Shown here: piece after piece, positions 47,941-62,836 of the stretch | How positions within the stretch are numbered: the stretch's first letter is position 1 | Layout: each line of letters opens with the position of its first letter | Assembly: GCA_021442155.1 (NCBI GenBank) | Contig: CM038228.1 | Location: 13,371,179 to 13,435,178 of the forward strand | From: Cymbidium sinense | Lineage: Eukaryota; Streptophyta; Magnoliopsida; Asparagales; Orchidaceae | Direction: 5' to 3' | DNA length: 64,000 nucleotides | Made by a program: the position numbers and the translations under genes | Notes under the pieces: generated by a model | Told to the model about the DNA's origin: nothing | What the model saw: the letters and a program-made list of their open reading frames with translations, nothing else | Database searches by the model: none

Positions 47941-50467
47941 TCATACAAGAATTATATTTTGATTTTTTTTATACATGTGAGTTAACATTCTGTCAAAATT
48001 CTAACATGGATATACATGAGAATAAACCCAAACAAGTGTTGTGTCCTTTTTAAATGAACTATACACTTGTTAATATTTATATCCTTATGTAAATTCATGA
48101 AGATTAAGGAAAAGAGAACTCCATATCACATGTTCTAAGTTGTAAGCACATACAAGCTTATAAACACTTATAATTACCATTACTCTATGTGTTATAGCTG
48201 ATTTATATACTTTTAAAATAATTTTCTATTTAATAGTGATAATAGCCACACATATTTTTTTTAATTTAAGCCAACACATGCAACTTGACATAAAAGAAAT
48301 CATTTCATTTACTTAATTTTTGAAAAGGATGAATGCATGATTACAAGTGGCATACACTATTTTAATATGATTAGTAAAGAAATAAAGAAACACAAACATG
48401 TAATTTCATTCAATCCAACTAATTTATAAGGAACAATCACATTAAATAAGCTTATTTAAGATAAACCAAAGTTTCTTAAAGTCACTTTTGATTTTATGTT
48501 TAACTTGATTTAAGAGATATGTGAGAAATAGGTGTTAATCAATCCTAATCTTATTACCCATATGTGTAAATTAATTTGATTTAATAAGAAGAAATTAAAC
48601 AAATTTTATGGATTGATTAAGTTTGGCATTGATTAAACCAATTAATTCACCCTTACCTATGTTACCTTAAGAGAATTGATTAAACAATTATGAGCTAATA
48701 TGATATGCAAAGAAATTGAAAAGTAAATAGAAAAGCTCTTATGAATGAAAGGGGCTTAATGCAATTAGCTCACAATCATTAATTAATTAAGCTTAAGGAA
48801 CTCACTTAATTACTTTAATGGTTTTCTCACACATGTGAGCTAACCATAATTTCATTAGCTCTCTTTATGTTATTGAATACCCAGAGAACTACCCAAGGAT
48901 TAATTAGAGAAATCAAATTTAATTTAATTGATCAAAGTATTAATCCATTCATTCATTTTTCTCTTCTTAATTATCAAATTTGATTATCTTTTGAAAATGA
49001 GATGGACTTAAGGGAAAAAGGTTAGAAAGAGGTCCCAACCTAATTCCATAAGCCATCCATTTAATCAAGCATGAATTCATATAATTTGAGTTTTAATTTA
49101 GCCAATTAAGTCATTGATTAATTAATTAATCATTAATTAGCATTTTTGGTTGAAAAGAGAGGGAAAATTAGGGAAAAGACTAGGGGAGAAGCCCCAATCT
49201 AATTCTGTAAGCCTCCTTACTCTTCAACAGTAATTAAGGAGTCCAAATAATTAATTAATTACTATTTATATACTTAATTATCACTTAATTAATTAAGAAG
49301 GAAATTAGGGATTAATCAATCAATTTCCCTAATTAAGCAACAAATAAATTCCAAGAAAAAATAGGGGAGGTAGAGGTCATCCCCCTAAACATCCTCAAAA
49401 GTTTGAAATCAATTAGATGATTAATTCAGGAGTAATTAAGCAAATTAAGTTTGCCAAAATTACTATTCAAAATTAATTAAGGATAATTTTAATGGGTTCC
49501 TCTCTAAATTACCTTTAAAATGACCCTCATTTGCATTTTTTGAATTTTTCTATAATTAGTTATAAATTTTGAAAGTTTCAACATTAAAAATGGATTAATT
49601 AACCCTAATTAAATCCCTAATTCCATTGGCGCCATGCGGTGCACTTTCCACGTGGCGTGATGGGATTGGGTATTAAAGTTGCCACATCGTGTGGCTGAGT
49701 TAGTCGATGGTGGATGCACTTTCTTATGGATCATCCGATCTAAGATTGGATGACCATGATTAATCCAGCAGATTAGAGGGAATAATCAAGGGATTTAAGC
49801 ATGATTTAATCATGCCCGTCCATTTTGATCACGCAAAATGGACGGCTTGTGATCTTTCTCCTTTGCGAGCGTTGAAAGATGGATGTCATCCATCCTTCTC
49901 CATTCGATCCGAGCTCAGAGCTTGGATTGATTCCAAAATGATCTCACACCAGTAAGGGAAGGAGAGGAACACATCCAACGGCTAAGATTGCATGACATAC
50001 ACATTTCTTTCACAAAAGTCCAACCCGAAAATCACCTAGGCTACAATTTTGAAGAATCACCTCGCCGAAGCTCAAGATCGGCAGTGAGATCGATGGAGGT
50101 AACTGTCTAGTAGAGACAAAGCTTTATTGAGAAGCTTGGGCCTTGATTTGGAGTAGACCCCTCAGACAACTAATCCACACACTTTGGAGCTTCAGTCTTG
50201 ATCGAACTTGAGCTTCCGATGGCTTTGGAGCTTGAAAAATGATTTGGATATCTTTTATGAGGTGTAGTGATGGTGTAGGAATGAGAAATTTGATTGAAGT
50301 GGGGTATTGGTGAAGTTGGAATCACAAGCAACCTCCACTATTTTGATTTGACATAAATCTGAGTAGGGAGAAGAACGGGGGAGCTTAGGAGCTTGGGGAA
50401 TGGCTATGGGAGGCTCTCCTTCACTCTCTTTGGCTCAAACAAAGATGAATCATGCAATTCCCATTTG

Positions 50468-50493
50468 AATTGAGGGGGTATACCCCCTCAATT
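50468..50493. promoter_or_regulatory. TATA-centred palindrome, copy 5 (perfect, 26 bp)
   Basis: Thirteen bases on each side of 50480/50481 are exactly complementary, with TGAGGGGG and CCCCCTCA around TATA. The arms differ from copies 1-3 (extra TTGA/TCAA, no AG/CT step) but still pair completely. Confidence 0.65.
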
Positions 50494-50929
50494 GCTAAGG
50501 TAGACAGTTAGGATTCAATCCCATTTTCTCACTGGCCAGCCCTTGTCAGACCACTGAAATTGTCTCTATTAGGTCCACGTGGCTCGCCAGGAGTAGGAGA
50601 AGGCTTGGGAGGTGGCTCAAGTTATGATAAGAAGAGATTTCCTTTCTTTTGTCCATGGGGTGCTCGGTTTGCATGGGAGGTGAGTTAACTCACCTCCACT
50701 TGGTTCATGGCAAGTCCTAGTGTGCTTATAGTGGGCTAGGAAGGTTAGGCATGCTTCATTTGGCAATTGGATGGCTGCACTAGTGATGGGAGAGTGTACT
50801 TTGCCATTTATTGGTGGAATCCAATGTGAAGAAAGCTTAACCAATGTATTATGGCTTGGGTGGGTTCTACTTGGCTTTTAGGCTGACCAAGGGTCAATTT
50901 GGATCGGGTTTGGTCAGCCACCAAAGTCC

Positions 50930-51830
50930 CATGGGTTGGTTTTATGTTTTTTGGCTTCATTTGGAAAATGGGTTCATAAGGGTTCATGTTGGGTTGGGTT
51001 GACCAATTGGTCAAATTGGGTCAAACCAAGGCTTAGGTTAGGTTCAAATGATGATTTGAAGAGTTTTAGTTCAAGTTGTTTCAATCAATTTGGCTTAGGT
51101 TTGATTTTGGCTCACTTGGATTCATATAGGTCCAATGGGCTAAGTTGACCAATTTGACTAATCTGACCAAATTGGGTTGGGTTAAGTGTTGGTTCAACTT
51201 CAATTGGTTAATTTAAAATTATTACAAGTTTTGGTTTGAATAAATTGACTTTAATTTGGATTTTGGCCAATTTGATCATTTAGGTCAATTTGGGCTAGGT
51301 TGAGTCAAGTTGACCAATTGGTCAAATTGGGCTTGATTATGGCTTTCATCAAGTTAATAATTGTTTGGAATGAACTTTAGCTATTGGTTGCAATCAATTT
51401 GGGTTAGATTATGATTTGACCCATTTTGGCTATTTAAGCCAATTTGGGTCAATTTGGGTCAAATGAAATTAGAATTGGTTTGGCTCAATTGAGGATTTGG
51501 TCATGTTCAATCATTGATTATGAGTTGGTTTGGATCAATGGTTTCAATCAATTTGGCATATGGTGGGTTTTGGCTAGTTTAGGTTTCATTTGGGCCAAAG
51601 GTTGACTTAGTCAATGGACCAAGTTGACTTGGTTTGACCCAATTCAAGGTAGTTGATCATCCTAAGGTGATTATTGATCATGATATGAGGCTTGGATGGC
51701 CTTGGTACAATCTAACTTGGTTGGATTAGAACTTGGCTCAAAAGGGTTCTTTAGGTCACTTTGGGTCAAGTGGACCTAAATGGGTCAATTGGTTTGGTTT
51801 TGACTTGATTCAAGTTTAATTGAACTCATA
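50930..51830. repeat. TTGAC/GTCAA-rich block, copy 5
   Basis: The exact palindrome TTGACCAATTGGTCAA occurs twice, at 50999-51014 and 51309-51324, within dense GGTCAA and TTGACC words. Confidence 0.65.
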
Positions 51831-52119
51831 TATGAGCCTAGGATTAAAATATAAATCTAACTACAATCAATTTGGAGTCTAATAGATTTTGGCTCATTTG
51901 AAGTTTACAAGTCAAAAAGGTTAACTTGGGCTTGACTTGAGTTGACTTGAGTTTGATTTGATAATTATAGTTTGTATTTATATTTGGATAAGTGATTGAA
52001 GGAATGATAGATTCAAGAGAAAATCCATTGGTTTTGGCTTGATTTGGATAGGATTTGGCCGAGTCCAAAAAATTGGCTAAAAAGGCTTGAATTGAGTTTT
52101 AGTTTGTTTTTGGACTTGA

Positions 52120-52560
52120 TTTTGGCTATTTGAATTTATATTTCATTTATATTTTAGAATATAAATGAAGATATAAAAGATCCATGAGAAAATCACTTGA
52201 GTTTGGAGTGATTTCGAAGCAAATTTGACCAAGCTTAAAGATGTAGGTCAAAGGGCTTAAGTAGGAAATTGATTTAGTTTGATTTATTTTTGGTCCTTAG
52301 AGGGTGGGTTTTATTTATTTTTATGAATATAAATGAAGGAGTAATTGGTTTATAAAGAAACCAATTGATTTTGGGTTGATTTTTATGAGATTTGGCTAAG
52401 CATATGGAGGTAGGTCCATAGGACTTAAGAGGGGATTTGGCTTGGATTGATTTAGTTTGATTTGGTTTTGGTCATTTGGATATGGATTACATTTATATTT
52501 GTGAATATAAATGAAGAATAATTGATATATAAAGAAATCAATCAAGTTAAAATAATCTAG
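52120..52560. repeat. Short tandem array of about 175 bp, copy 5
   Basis: About three diverged repeats, with TTTATATTT/GAATATAAATGAA cores near 52142, 52313 and 52492. Confidence 0.6.
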
Positions 52561-53125
52561 GTGGAGATTTGGCTAAGCTTATGAGAGTGAGTCATAAGGC
52601 TTAAGGAGGAATTTTGGACTTGGATTTGATTTGAGGATTGAATCATTTGGAATTGGATTTGAATTGGGATTTGGTAAATGATTGAGAGATTGAATTGATA
52701 TTTGAGAAAATCAATTGAATTGAGATTGATATGAATTTGGTTAAGGCTAAGTTCATAAGATGAAATCAAAGGGCTTAGAAAGGTTTTTGTATTTAATCAT
52801 GGAGTTTTACGGAGAAATTTTGAGTTTGAATTTGATCATGGGATTGATTATGAGTCTTGGAAATTTGGTTTGGGATTGATATGAATTTGAGATTTGGTTT
52901 GAGGAGGAAAGCATGGATTGGGTTTAGGCTATAGGGTAGGCAAGTTTTCCTAATTCCCTATGACATAATCTATTCCTATGGCTAACCCTTTTAAGTCTCT
53001 TGGCTTAGGTTAAATGTTCACCTAATCGCTAGAAGTGTCTTAAGACTAAGGAGCTCTTAGTGTCTACAAGAGTCCTAGATCTATGATGAGAAAGTTAAGA
53101 ACTCACTCCAAAAGTGAGGTCAAGA

Positions 53126-53403
53126 TTCTCATGATCAAGGGGATCATTTTGAGTCATTCAATGGAGTGGTTCATATTTTGCCTATATTTATAAGGAATGT
53201 CACTCTCATAACCTATAAATAGTCCCTCATTCTTCACATGAAGGACCTAAGTTGGAGATATGAGAGAGCTTTGATACCTGAAGAATTCTAAGGCATAATC
53301 AAACCACCACCTAGCCACCATCGGCAGATCACTGCCGGCCACCACCGCTAGTCACTAAGGCTAGTTGCCACCTCCCAACCATTGTTGGATCACCACTGGT
53401 CAT
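53126..53403 (+). mobile_element. Left part of a copia-like LTR, split by copy 6
   Basis: Contains CCTATAAATAGTCCCTCATT, a plausible TATA box (53214-53221) with a leader, followed by CACC/GCCACC-rich sequence. The CACC-rich stretch resumes at 60012, after copy 6. TATAAATA followed by a CACCGCC-rich leader is common in plant Ty1/copia LTRs, but no copia coding region is seen, so the class is inferred. Confidence 0.5.
53214..53221 (+). promoter_or_regulatory. TATA box of the copia-like LTR
   Basis: TATAAATA in a locally GC-richer context and followed by leader-like sequence. No transcript evidence is available. Confidence 0.45.
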
Positions 53404-53799
53404 TATTGATTTCATTTTTGGATGAGATTAACAGTTCTTCCAAAGATAATCACTATGAATTCTAATCTTAAATTAAAAGTCTTCTGACTAAACACCTTGG
53501 TCATCACACTTAGTGATCTAGTGCACTATCCTTGGATTAATCTAACTTAATGGGTTTAGTTAGACTCAACCCAAATCTTCAACCTAAACGTACACAACTC
53601 TAAATTTGAAATTAATTAAGCCTAGATTAGGGTTTAATTAGAGAACTAAACCTAATTACCTTAATTAAACTAATGGACATATAAACCTAAGAAAATTAAA
53701 ATTAAATCCAAACCAAACCCAAATTAAATAAAATTTGAAGCATAAAATCATGACATAAAATTAAATAAATTTAAATCCAAACCAAAGGTAAAGAATTGG

Positions 53800-54240
53800 T
53801 CAACCCTTTTTACATAGGTTTTACTTATGTGGGTCCCACCAAGTTAAAGGTCAACCCACTAAAAATTTGACCAAATAAAATCATTTCAAATGATTGCGAT
53901 GATCATACGAACATGTGTAAATATGAATTTAAAAGAATATAAATCCAATGTGGGATTCATTATGGTAATTAGGTCATTTAGCCTAAATGGGCCTAAATGG
54001 GTCTTATTGGGTTTAAACCCAAATCAAACTCAAATAAACCCAAATCAATTATTTGAAATCATTTTAAAATGATTATTAAACATAAATAAACCCATCATTT
54101 GGTCCAATTTTGCTAATTTGGTCATTCTACCCAAATGAACCCAAACTTAACCCATTAAGCCCAACTTGGGTCAAATGGGTTCAAAATGAATTAAAGTTGG
54201 AATTATTTGATCCAATCATTCCAAATTACTTGGATTAACC
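53800..54240. repeat. TTGAC/GTCAA-rich block, copy 6
   Basis: Words GGTCAACCC, AACCCATT and GGGTCAAATGGG show the block in reverse orientation, shorter than in the other copies. Confidence 0.5.
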
Positions 54241-54714
54241 CAATTAAAAATTAAACACATTATAATTGAGTCAATAAAAGAAGTTGGCTTAATTAAAATC
54301 AACCCAAATCCAATTACATCAAAATGGACTAAACCTAAAGTAAGCACTCCATAAATTTTAAAATCCATGAAATCCTTTGATTAAAGAGTTCATTGATGAT
54401 TAAATGGACATAATCCAAGCATTTATCTAAGGCTAATCCATCAAGTGAGGCATCTTTGATCAAACCAATAAAAGAAATCATTAAATGGTAAAATTCAAAA
54501 TGATCTTAACCCAATCTTTAACTAATTCCCTTAGGATGCAACCAAATTATTCCCAAACCTAATTAATGTTGATTCCTAGTCAACATTAAGCCACTTAATC
54601 AACTTAAAATAAATCCAAAGCCAAGAAGATGCCATGGCAAGTCAGAGTCTTGAAAAGCCAATTCTAACCCTATAACCTCATTCCCATTCCACCTCTTTAG
54701 CATAGGCAGGTGTT

Positions 54715-54730
54715 GGATTACTAGTAATCC
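54715..54730. promoter_or_regulatory. Candidate central palindrome, copy 6
   Basis: GGATTACTAGTAATCC is a perfect 16-bp palindrome lying between the GTCAA block and the AT-rich half, the place where other copies have the TATA-centred palindrome. The sequence is different, so equivalence is tentative. Confidence 0.3.
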
Positions 54731-57700
54731 ATGTAATTAGTTTCCTAGAATTACAATCACCTCAGTTGACCAAGAAGAGAAGAAACCATGCTTAAGAGGC
54801 TCAACTTCAATGGCATCTTCACCCAGAGCTATTCCCAAATGAAATAGACCACCCCATCACCTTCCTTACGTCACATGAAGTTGAAACCCATCATCCATCG
54901 ATCCCTTGCTGTCGAGAGGCTAGAGAATGACCAAAGTTGATGGAATCCGAGGTTAGTCAATGAAGTGATTTAGAGAGAGGAAACTAAATTCCTTTGGCAC
55001 ATAAGCTTTTTACAATGTTCCGCAACTATTAAAGTCAATCCCACCACTAGAGATCATTGGGACTGAGGTTTGCCATTAATGAGCTCCCTTAAGCTTTTGA
55101 GTTTGGTAGTTTTTGAAGCAAATTTGATCTCAAGTGAGATCAAATCATTTAGATCTCTATATTTTCATCCACATATGGGTTTGGCATCAAAATTGTGTCA
55201 TTTTGATGGACGGATGGCCAAAAATCAAGAGAAAATGACGAACGGCTCTCGGCCTCCGCCATCACCATAGGAGACATAATCTCTCTCGTCCATTCCTTTT
55301 AAAAGAAATGGGCAGTCGAGATCTAACTAGATCTTTGATTAAATCTAATAAGAGGAACTGTGAGTTGAATCATAGTCATTCCATCATCGATCGGAACTGT
55401 CCATAATTAACCGACATGCACCAACTTTTAAATGTGGATCCGCGTGGATCACAGGGGTGTGATGTCACAGCGTAGCGTGGAAAGCAGCACCACGTCGGAT
55501 CCACATAGATCTAATATGCCTAAATGAAAATTTTGGGTTTCCCAATTTAAAAAAATTAAGAAAAATGCTTAATAATTCAAAAAATCATAGGAAATTAAAT
55601 ATAAAAAAAAATGCAAAATTAGGCTTAATGGATTCATCTTGATGGGAGGAATCTATTACAATTAAAATCCTCAAACTATTTTTAGGTATTTTAGCCTTAA
55701 TTTGGGTTTGAATAAAAAATTTTAAACCCTAATTAATCCCAAACCAATAATTAAATTAAAATAAAACTTTTGGGAATTGAAATTAATGTTAAGATACAAA
55801 TTTGGTAAATGTTTCATAATTGTTTGGGAAATAAATCTTAATATTAGAAATTTCAAACCCTAAACCCTCATTTTCATGAAATAAATTAATAACAAATTAA
55901 ATAAATGATGAAAAGTCATCAAATCAATTCAAAACATCATAATATGCTCTAATGACCATAAATAACCCATTGAAACCCATGAGAACATAATAAATTACAA
56001 AATGGCTTAATTAGGCCATTAATTTATTAAATTAATTCAATTAATCAAGTTTAGCTTAAATAAATCAACTATAATCCCATAAATTATGACTAAATCCTCT
56101 TTGGATGCATATTATAGAGGGGAATCAAGAAAAAATAGAACCCATAAATAAATTTCACTAAGTTATTAATTTAGGTTTTAACAAATTAATAAAAATCTTA
56201 ATTACACCTTAATTACACATCTGATCAAAGTGAAACTTTAGGGAAATCAAATTGGCAAGGGACCCCACTTGCCATAAAAGTTTTTAACCCATTTGACCTC
56301 TTAATTGGGAGTATTTGAATTTCCAAGTCTCTTGGTCAATTTAAAGAAAATATTATATCACAAAAATTATAAAATCTATAATATAGATTTAAGTCATTAT
56401 AGTTGGTCAGAGCACTTAAATAAAATACTCAAGTCAACTAAAAGCACTATAACCTAAATAATCTTAAGTAAAGATCTTGATTAAAGGAAAATCTAAAATT
56501 TAATCATACTTAACAATAATAATCCTTTAAACCATAATAATTCCAATTATAAACTGAAATATAAAGTTCATTAATCTCTAAAATTTATAAGTTATCAATA
56601 TTTAAATATATTAAAACCATTTGGATTAAGGAATGAAATGGTATAAATGCAAATATAAAAAGTTAAGTGTAATTAAACTTTGAGTTAAGTTGAATTAAAC
56701 TTAAAATGACAAAGTAACATAAGGTAAATTTAACGCACAAAGGAATAACCTTTCTTTAAATTCCTTAAGTCATGAAAAAGAAAAATTACATTAAGATAAA
56801 TGTTCTTTCCAAATGACATAATGATCATTCCTTTCAAATTAACTAAAATAAATTGAACCACTCCATAATGTATGAAATATGCAATTTAGAATCAATCATC
56901 TAAGTCTAAATTTATTAACAACCTTAAAGAACTTCATGAAATAAATAAATTAAAACAAGAAAGAATCATTAACACAAATAAGTTATAGAATTGAAGAATA
57001 ATAAATAGACTAATCTTAAACATAATGAATTGAATATAAATTTACTTAAGTTAATGAACATTAATGAAAATGAATAAATGAAATTAACTTGAATTCAACA
57101 AATGAAATACTTACACCTAAGTGTAATGAGTAAACTATATGCATCTTAAAATTAAATAAACAAATAAAATGAAAATAAAATGAATTTATACATAAAGCTT
57201 TACCCTAAATCAAATATAACAAAACTAATAAACAAAAATAAATATTAAATCAAAGATGAATTCAAATAACATAAATATTAAAACCTAATCAATGTAAGAA
57301 TAAATTTAATATACAAGTAAAATAAACTTAATAATTTAAATTTGAAAAAAATATAAATCATCATAATCAATAAAGCAAACATGTAAAATAAAAATAAATC
57401 AAAGTAAGAGATTAAATGATGAATATCAATGTCACAATATTAAACCAAGGTAATTAAATGAAACTAAAATCAAAATAATAAGTGAATTAACTTAAAGAGA
57501 AAACTAAACTCAATCATAATAACTGAATCAAACCTCTAGTTAAAATTAATTCAAACTAAATTATAGCATAATTGGTAAAGAAATCAAAACATAAAACATT
57601 ATATGAAAAATAATAATAAAAATAAAAAGAAAATGAAATAAACTAAACTAATTCAAACCCTTTAAATTTAAAGAAAAGTTCAATTAAAATACCTAGGATT

Positions 57701-60011
57701 TTAGTTAAACTTTTATGATGAATCTTTACCTTAGAATAAAGATATCATCCTATTAAGACTTAGGATGTTGAATGGAATGGGCTCCACCCAAAATGGAACC
57801 TATTGTATTATTCATTCTTAGAAAAACCTAATCTAATTTTAACATAATAAAATGTACTTAAAATGAAGATACAAGTCAGTAAAATTATTAAATCATTTGA
57901 ATTAAAATCATCCAAAGGTAAATTAATAAATACTCAAAACCAAAAATTGAAACTTAAAAGCCTAGTGATGTTTTGACACACAAACCCTTTTCTTCACATA
58001 GTAGAATTATAGGTCACAAACTCTAGACTTAGGTTAGGTCATTGTGTGATTTTTTATAATTTTCTATGATGTTGTAATGAAAATTATTTTTATTATTTTA
58101 TGGTGAACTATTTTAGACTGTATAGCTAGGATTGATTACCATTAGTCTGGATGATAGGAATGTTATTTCTCGAATTAACATTGTCTTCTATAGGGGTCTA
58201 TGTTAAAGGGACTACCACCATAAATAAAAATTTTAAAAAAAATTATTGTTTGCTTGAAGGTGTTGAATAGCCCCTTAACATAGCCTATAGGATGGGTGAG
58301 CTTGGCAAGCAACTAATGCCAAGCCCGTATATTTATAAAATATAACTGTTGTATGTTGTTTATATTTTTCTAATATTTATTTTGCAGGGCTTAGGATTTA
58401 TTTTTGAATTTAAAAATATAAATTTGAGCTTATTAGGATTTATGAGATCTAGGATTAGTAGAAGCTGACCTTACCGGGAGATGATGCAGAGGTCCCCTAT
58501 GAAGTCCAATGGAGGTCCCTGAAGAAGAAGATGATCCTGGAAAGAAGACACATAGATCTAGACTTGTAGTTCTATGATGGGCTGTATAAGGGCAAAGCTA
58601 GGCTGCCCATTTTTATTTCTCACGGGGTGTATAGTGGTACCTGGCCATATCAACTTATTTTATAAATTTAAATTGGTTTTATTTATGTGCAATAGAATCA
58701 ACCTATTTTTTTGTTTCTTTCTGTGTTGTGCTTCACTATGATGAATGCCTAGATGTAGGCTCATAGGAAAAATTAAATTTTATACTTAAATAAATTTAAT
58801 CAATTCAAACATAAAAATAATGTCATTAAAAAACCTCACATAAATTAAATCCCTTTAAAATCAATTAGAAACCAATTTGCTCTTAAAAATCATGCAAACA
58901 TATTGCTTCAATCCTTGAATTGGGCAACTTCACCCATTACACATAAGGGACATCTGATCTGTGAGGATGACCGTCTTCTTGAGAAAGTCTGCCTTCTATT
59001 ATTAATTTGGCCCATGACTTTCTTCTAATTGCATACCATGTAGCATAAATTGCATACCCATAGCCAAAAATGATTATTGAGTCAAATATTAAAAATATAA
59101 AAAATGTGCATTAGTTAGTACATTTTATACCCTACATTATCTTAGGGATTATGGAGTGAGCCTAGAATTCTTAGAATTCATTCTTAAAAAAAAAGACAAC
59201 AACCCAACCATCTTGCATTCATGAATTTAAAATACACTTAGGTGGTGTAAGCTAACAGCTCCTCTAGGAGGGTTGTAAGTCCAGAAGAGTCAGTGATATG
59301 TTAGTTCTCTCAAGCAAGAGGAATGGCCGATAATTCTCAAAATGAAACTAGGTTGAGCATCCGACTTGGGTCAGAAGAACTTGTAGACTTAGGTTCTAGA
59401 GCATCCTCCTTTGAGTAAGTTTTCAACTCTATGCATTTATGTAGTCTTGTGTTGTTAGAATCTAAGTCCTAGACTTCTAAGAAAATGTCAACTCAAAATC
59501 TAAACTAAATTCTAAACTTCAAAGCCCAATGATAGGATAGTTGAAGTGTTTACTGGGTATCCTATTATCAACTGACATTTCTTACTTCATCCTATTTAAC
59601 GTCCAAAAATAACTTTCTCCACTTTAGACCAATCCTAATTAAAATTTTAAAAATCAATCCTTTGAAAACTAACTTAGAAATTTTTAGGAATAATAACTTT
59701 TTTTTAATTAAGAGTATTCTTAAGAATAGAACCTTCATGTGTTATAATTAACTATAGGGTCTTGCCTCTATAGGAAACCATGAACTTAGTTCAAAATAAA
59801 CCATGTTCTATCATCCATGTAGTTTAGGAGAAAAATCTCTGGTACACGAAAGACCCATTGGCCTTAGGAGTCTTTTATTAAATGTTCGAATCCATTATAG
59901 AATAATATGTTTATCTTTAGAGATAATATGTTACTCCTTAATGACACAATTGATCATCCAAATAAGAAATCCCTAAACTCTATATGGTGTAAAACAAATT
60001 TTTACTCATTA

Positions 60012-60640
60012 GTCACCACCGCCAGTAACCACCGCCCGATAGTTGCTAGATCATCACTAGCCGCCACTATTGGTCACCGCAGGACCACCGTCCAACCATC
60101 ATTATCAGATCACTACCAACTTCCATCATCAGTCATCATCTCTAGTCACCACTACCTAACCATCATTGAAATGTTGCTAGCCACCGCCGTCGGACCACAT
60201 TGTCTAGCCACCATTGATGAGTCACTGTCTGGTCGCCGTTGTCGATCAATGTCGCGGTTGTTGAGGCCAGACCACCACTGCCAGATCATCATTATTGGAT
60301 CATTGTTGACAGCCGCCCAACCATTACTCAACTATCATCATCGAGTAGTCAGACTAGCACTTCAAGTGAAGCCTTTGTCGCTAACACAGTGAAATTTTTT
60401 TCAAAATTTACTTTTGTAAGTTTATCATCTCTAATTTTGGAGATAGGATAACAATTATAATAAATACTGATATAATAAAATTATTTTCAAGTGGGCTATG
60501 CCTCATGGTTTTTCCTTCTTGGGTTTTCCACATAAAATTCCTAGTGTTCTTCAAACTCTTTTTCTATATGTAGAATCTTTGTGTAATTCTAAGACATTGA
60601 ATTCTCTCACTCTACCGACTTGAATCTTCATGCACGCAAC
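60012..60640 (+). mobile_element. Right part of the copia-like LTR
   Basis: Starts with CACC/GCC-rich irregular repeats (60012-60380). It continues with GGGTTTTCCACATAAAATTC, TGTTCTTC and TTGTGTAATTC (about 60525-60595), which resemble the R-U5 part of plant copia LTRs. Together with 53126-53403 it would form one LTR interrupted by copy 6. The 161-codon frame over the CACC repeats is compositional and not a gene. Confidence 0.45.

Positions 60641-62836
<2,196 letters not shown>

Larger units (their letters stand above)
44916..53125 (+). mobile_element. Giant LTR-like unit, copy 5 (longest)
   Basis: Starts TGTGGTGTTT and ends GAGGTCAAGA, where the final CA reads GA, over 8,210 bp. All landmarks of the unit are present in order. 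The flanks are ATCTA (left) and TTCTC (right), so no target duplication is visible. Either it decayed or one end was exchanged. No ORF is supported. Confidence 0.75.
53404..60011 (-). mobile_element. Giant LTR-like unit, copy 6 (inverted, old)
   Basis: Its left edge, TATTGATTTCATTTTTGGAT, aligns to the reverse complement of the unit's right end (TGTTGACCTCATTTTTAGAA-like). Its right part (59150-60011) matches the reverse complement of the unit's head, for example CTTAGGAGTC, CCATTATAGAA and CTTTAGAGATAA. Flanking bases are GTCAT (53399-53403) and GTCAC (60012-60016), a plausible 5-bp duplication with one change. It is clearly more diverged than copies 2 and 3. Length is 6,608 bp. Confidence 0.68.

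Noticed and set aside
59907..60392. 161-codon open frame, the longest in the window
   Set aside because: It lies over irregular CACC/GCC-rich repeats and has no domain. The frame stays open because of composition. The region reads better as the leader part of a copia-like LTR.
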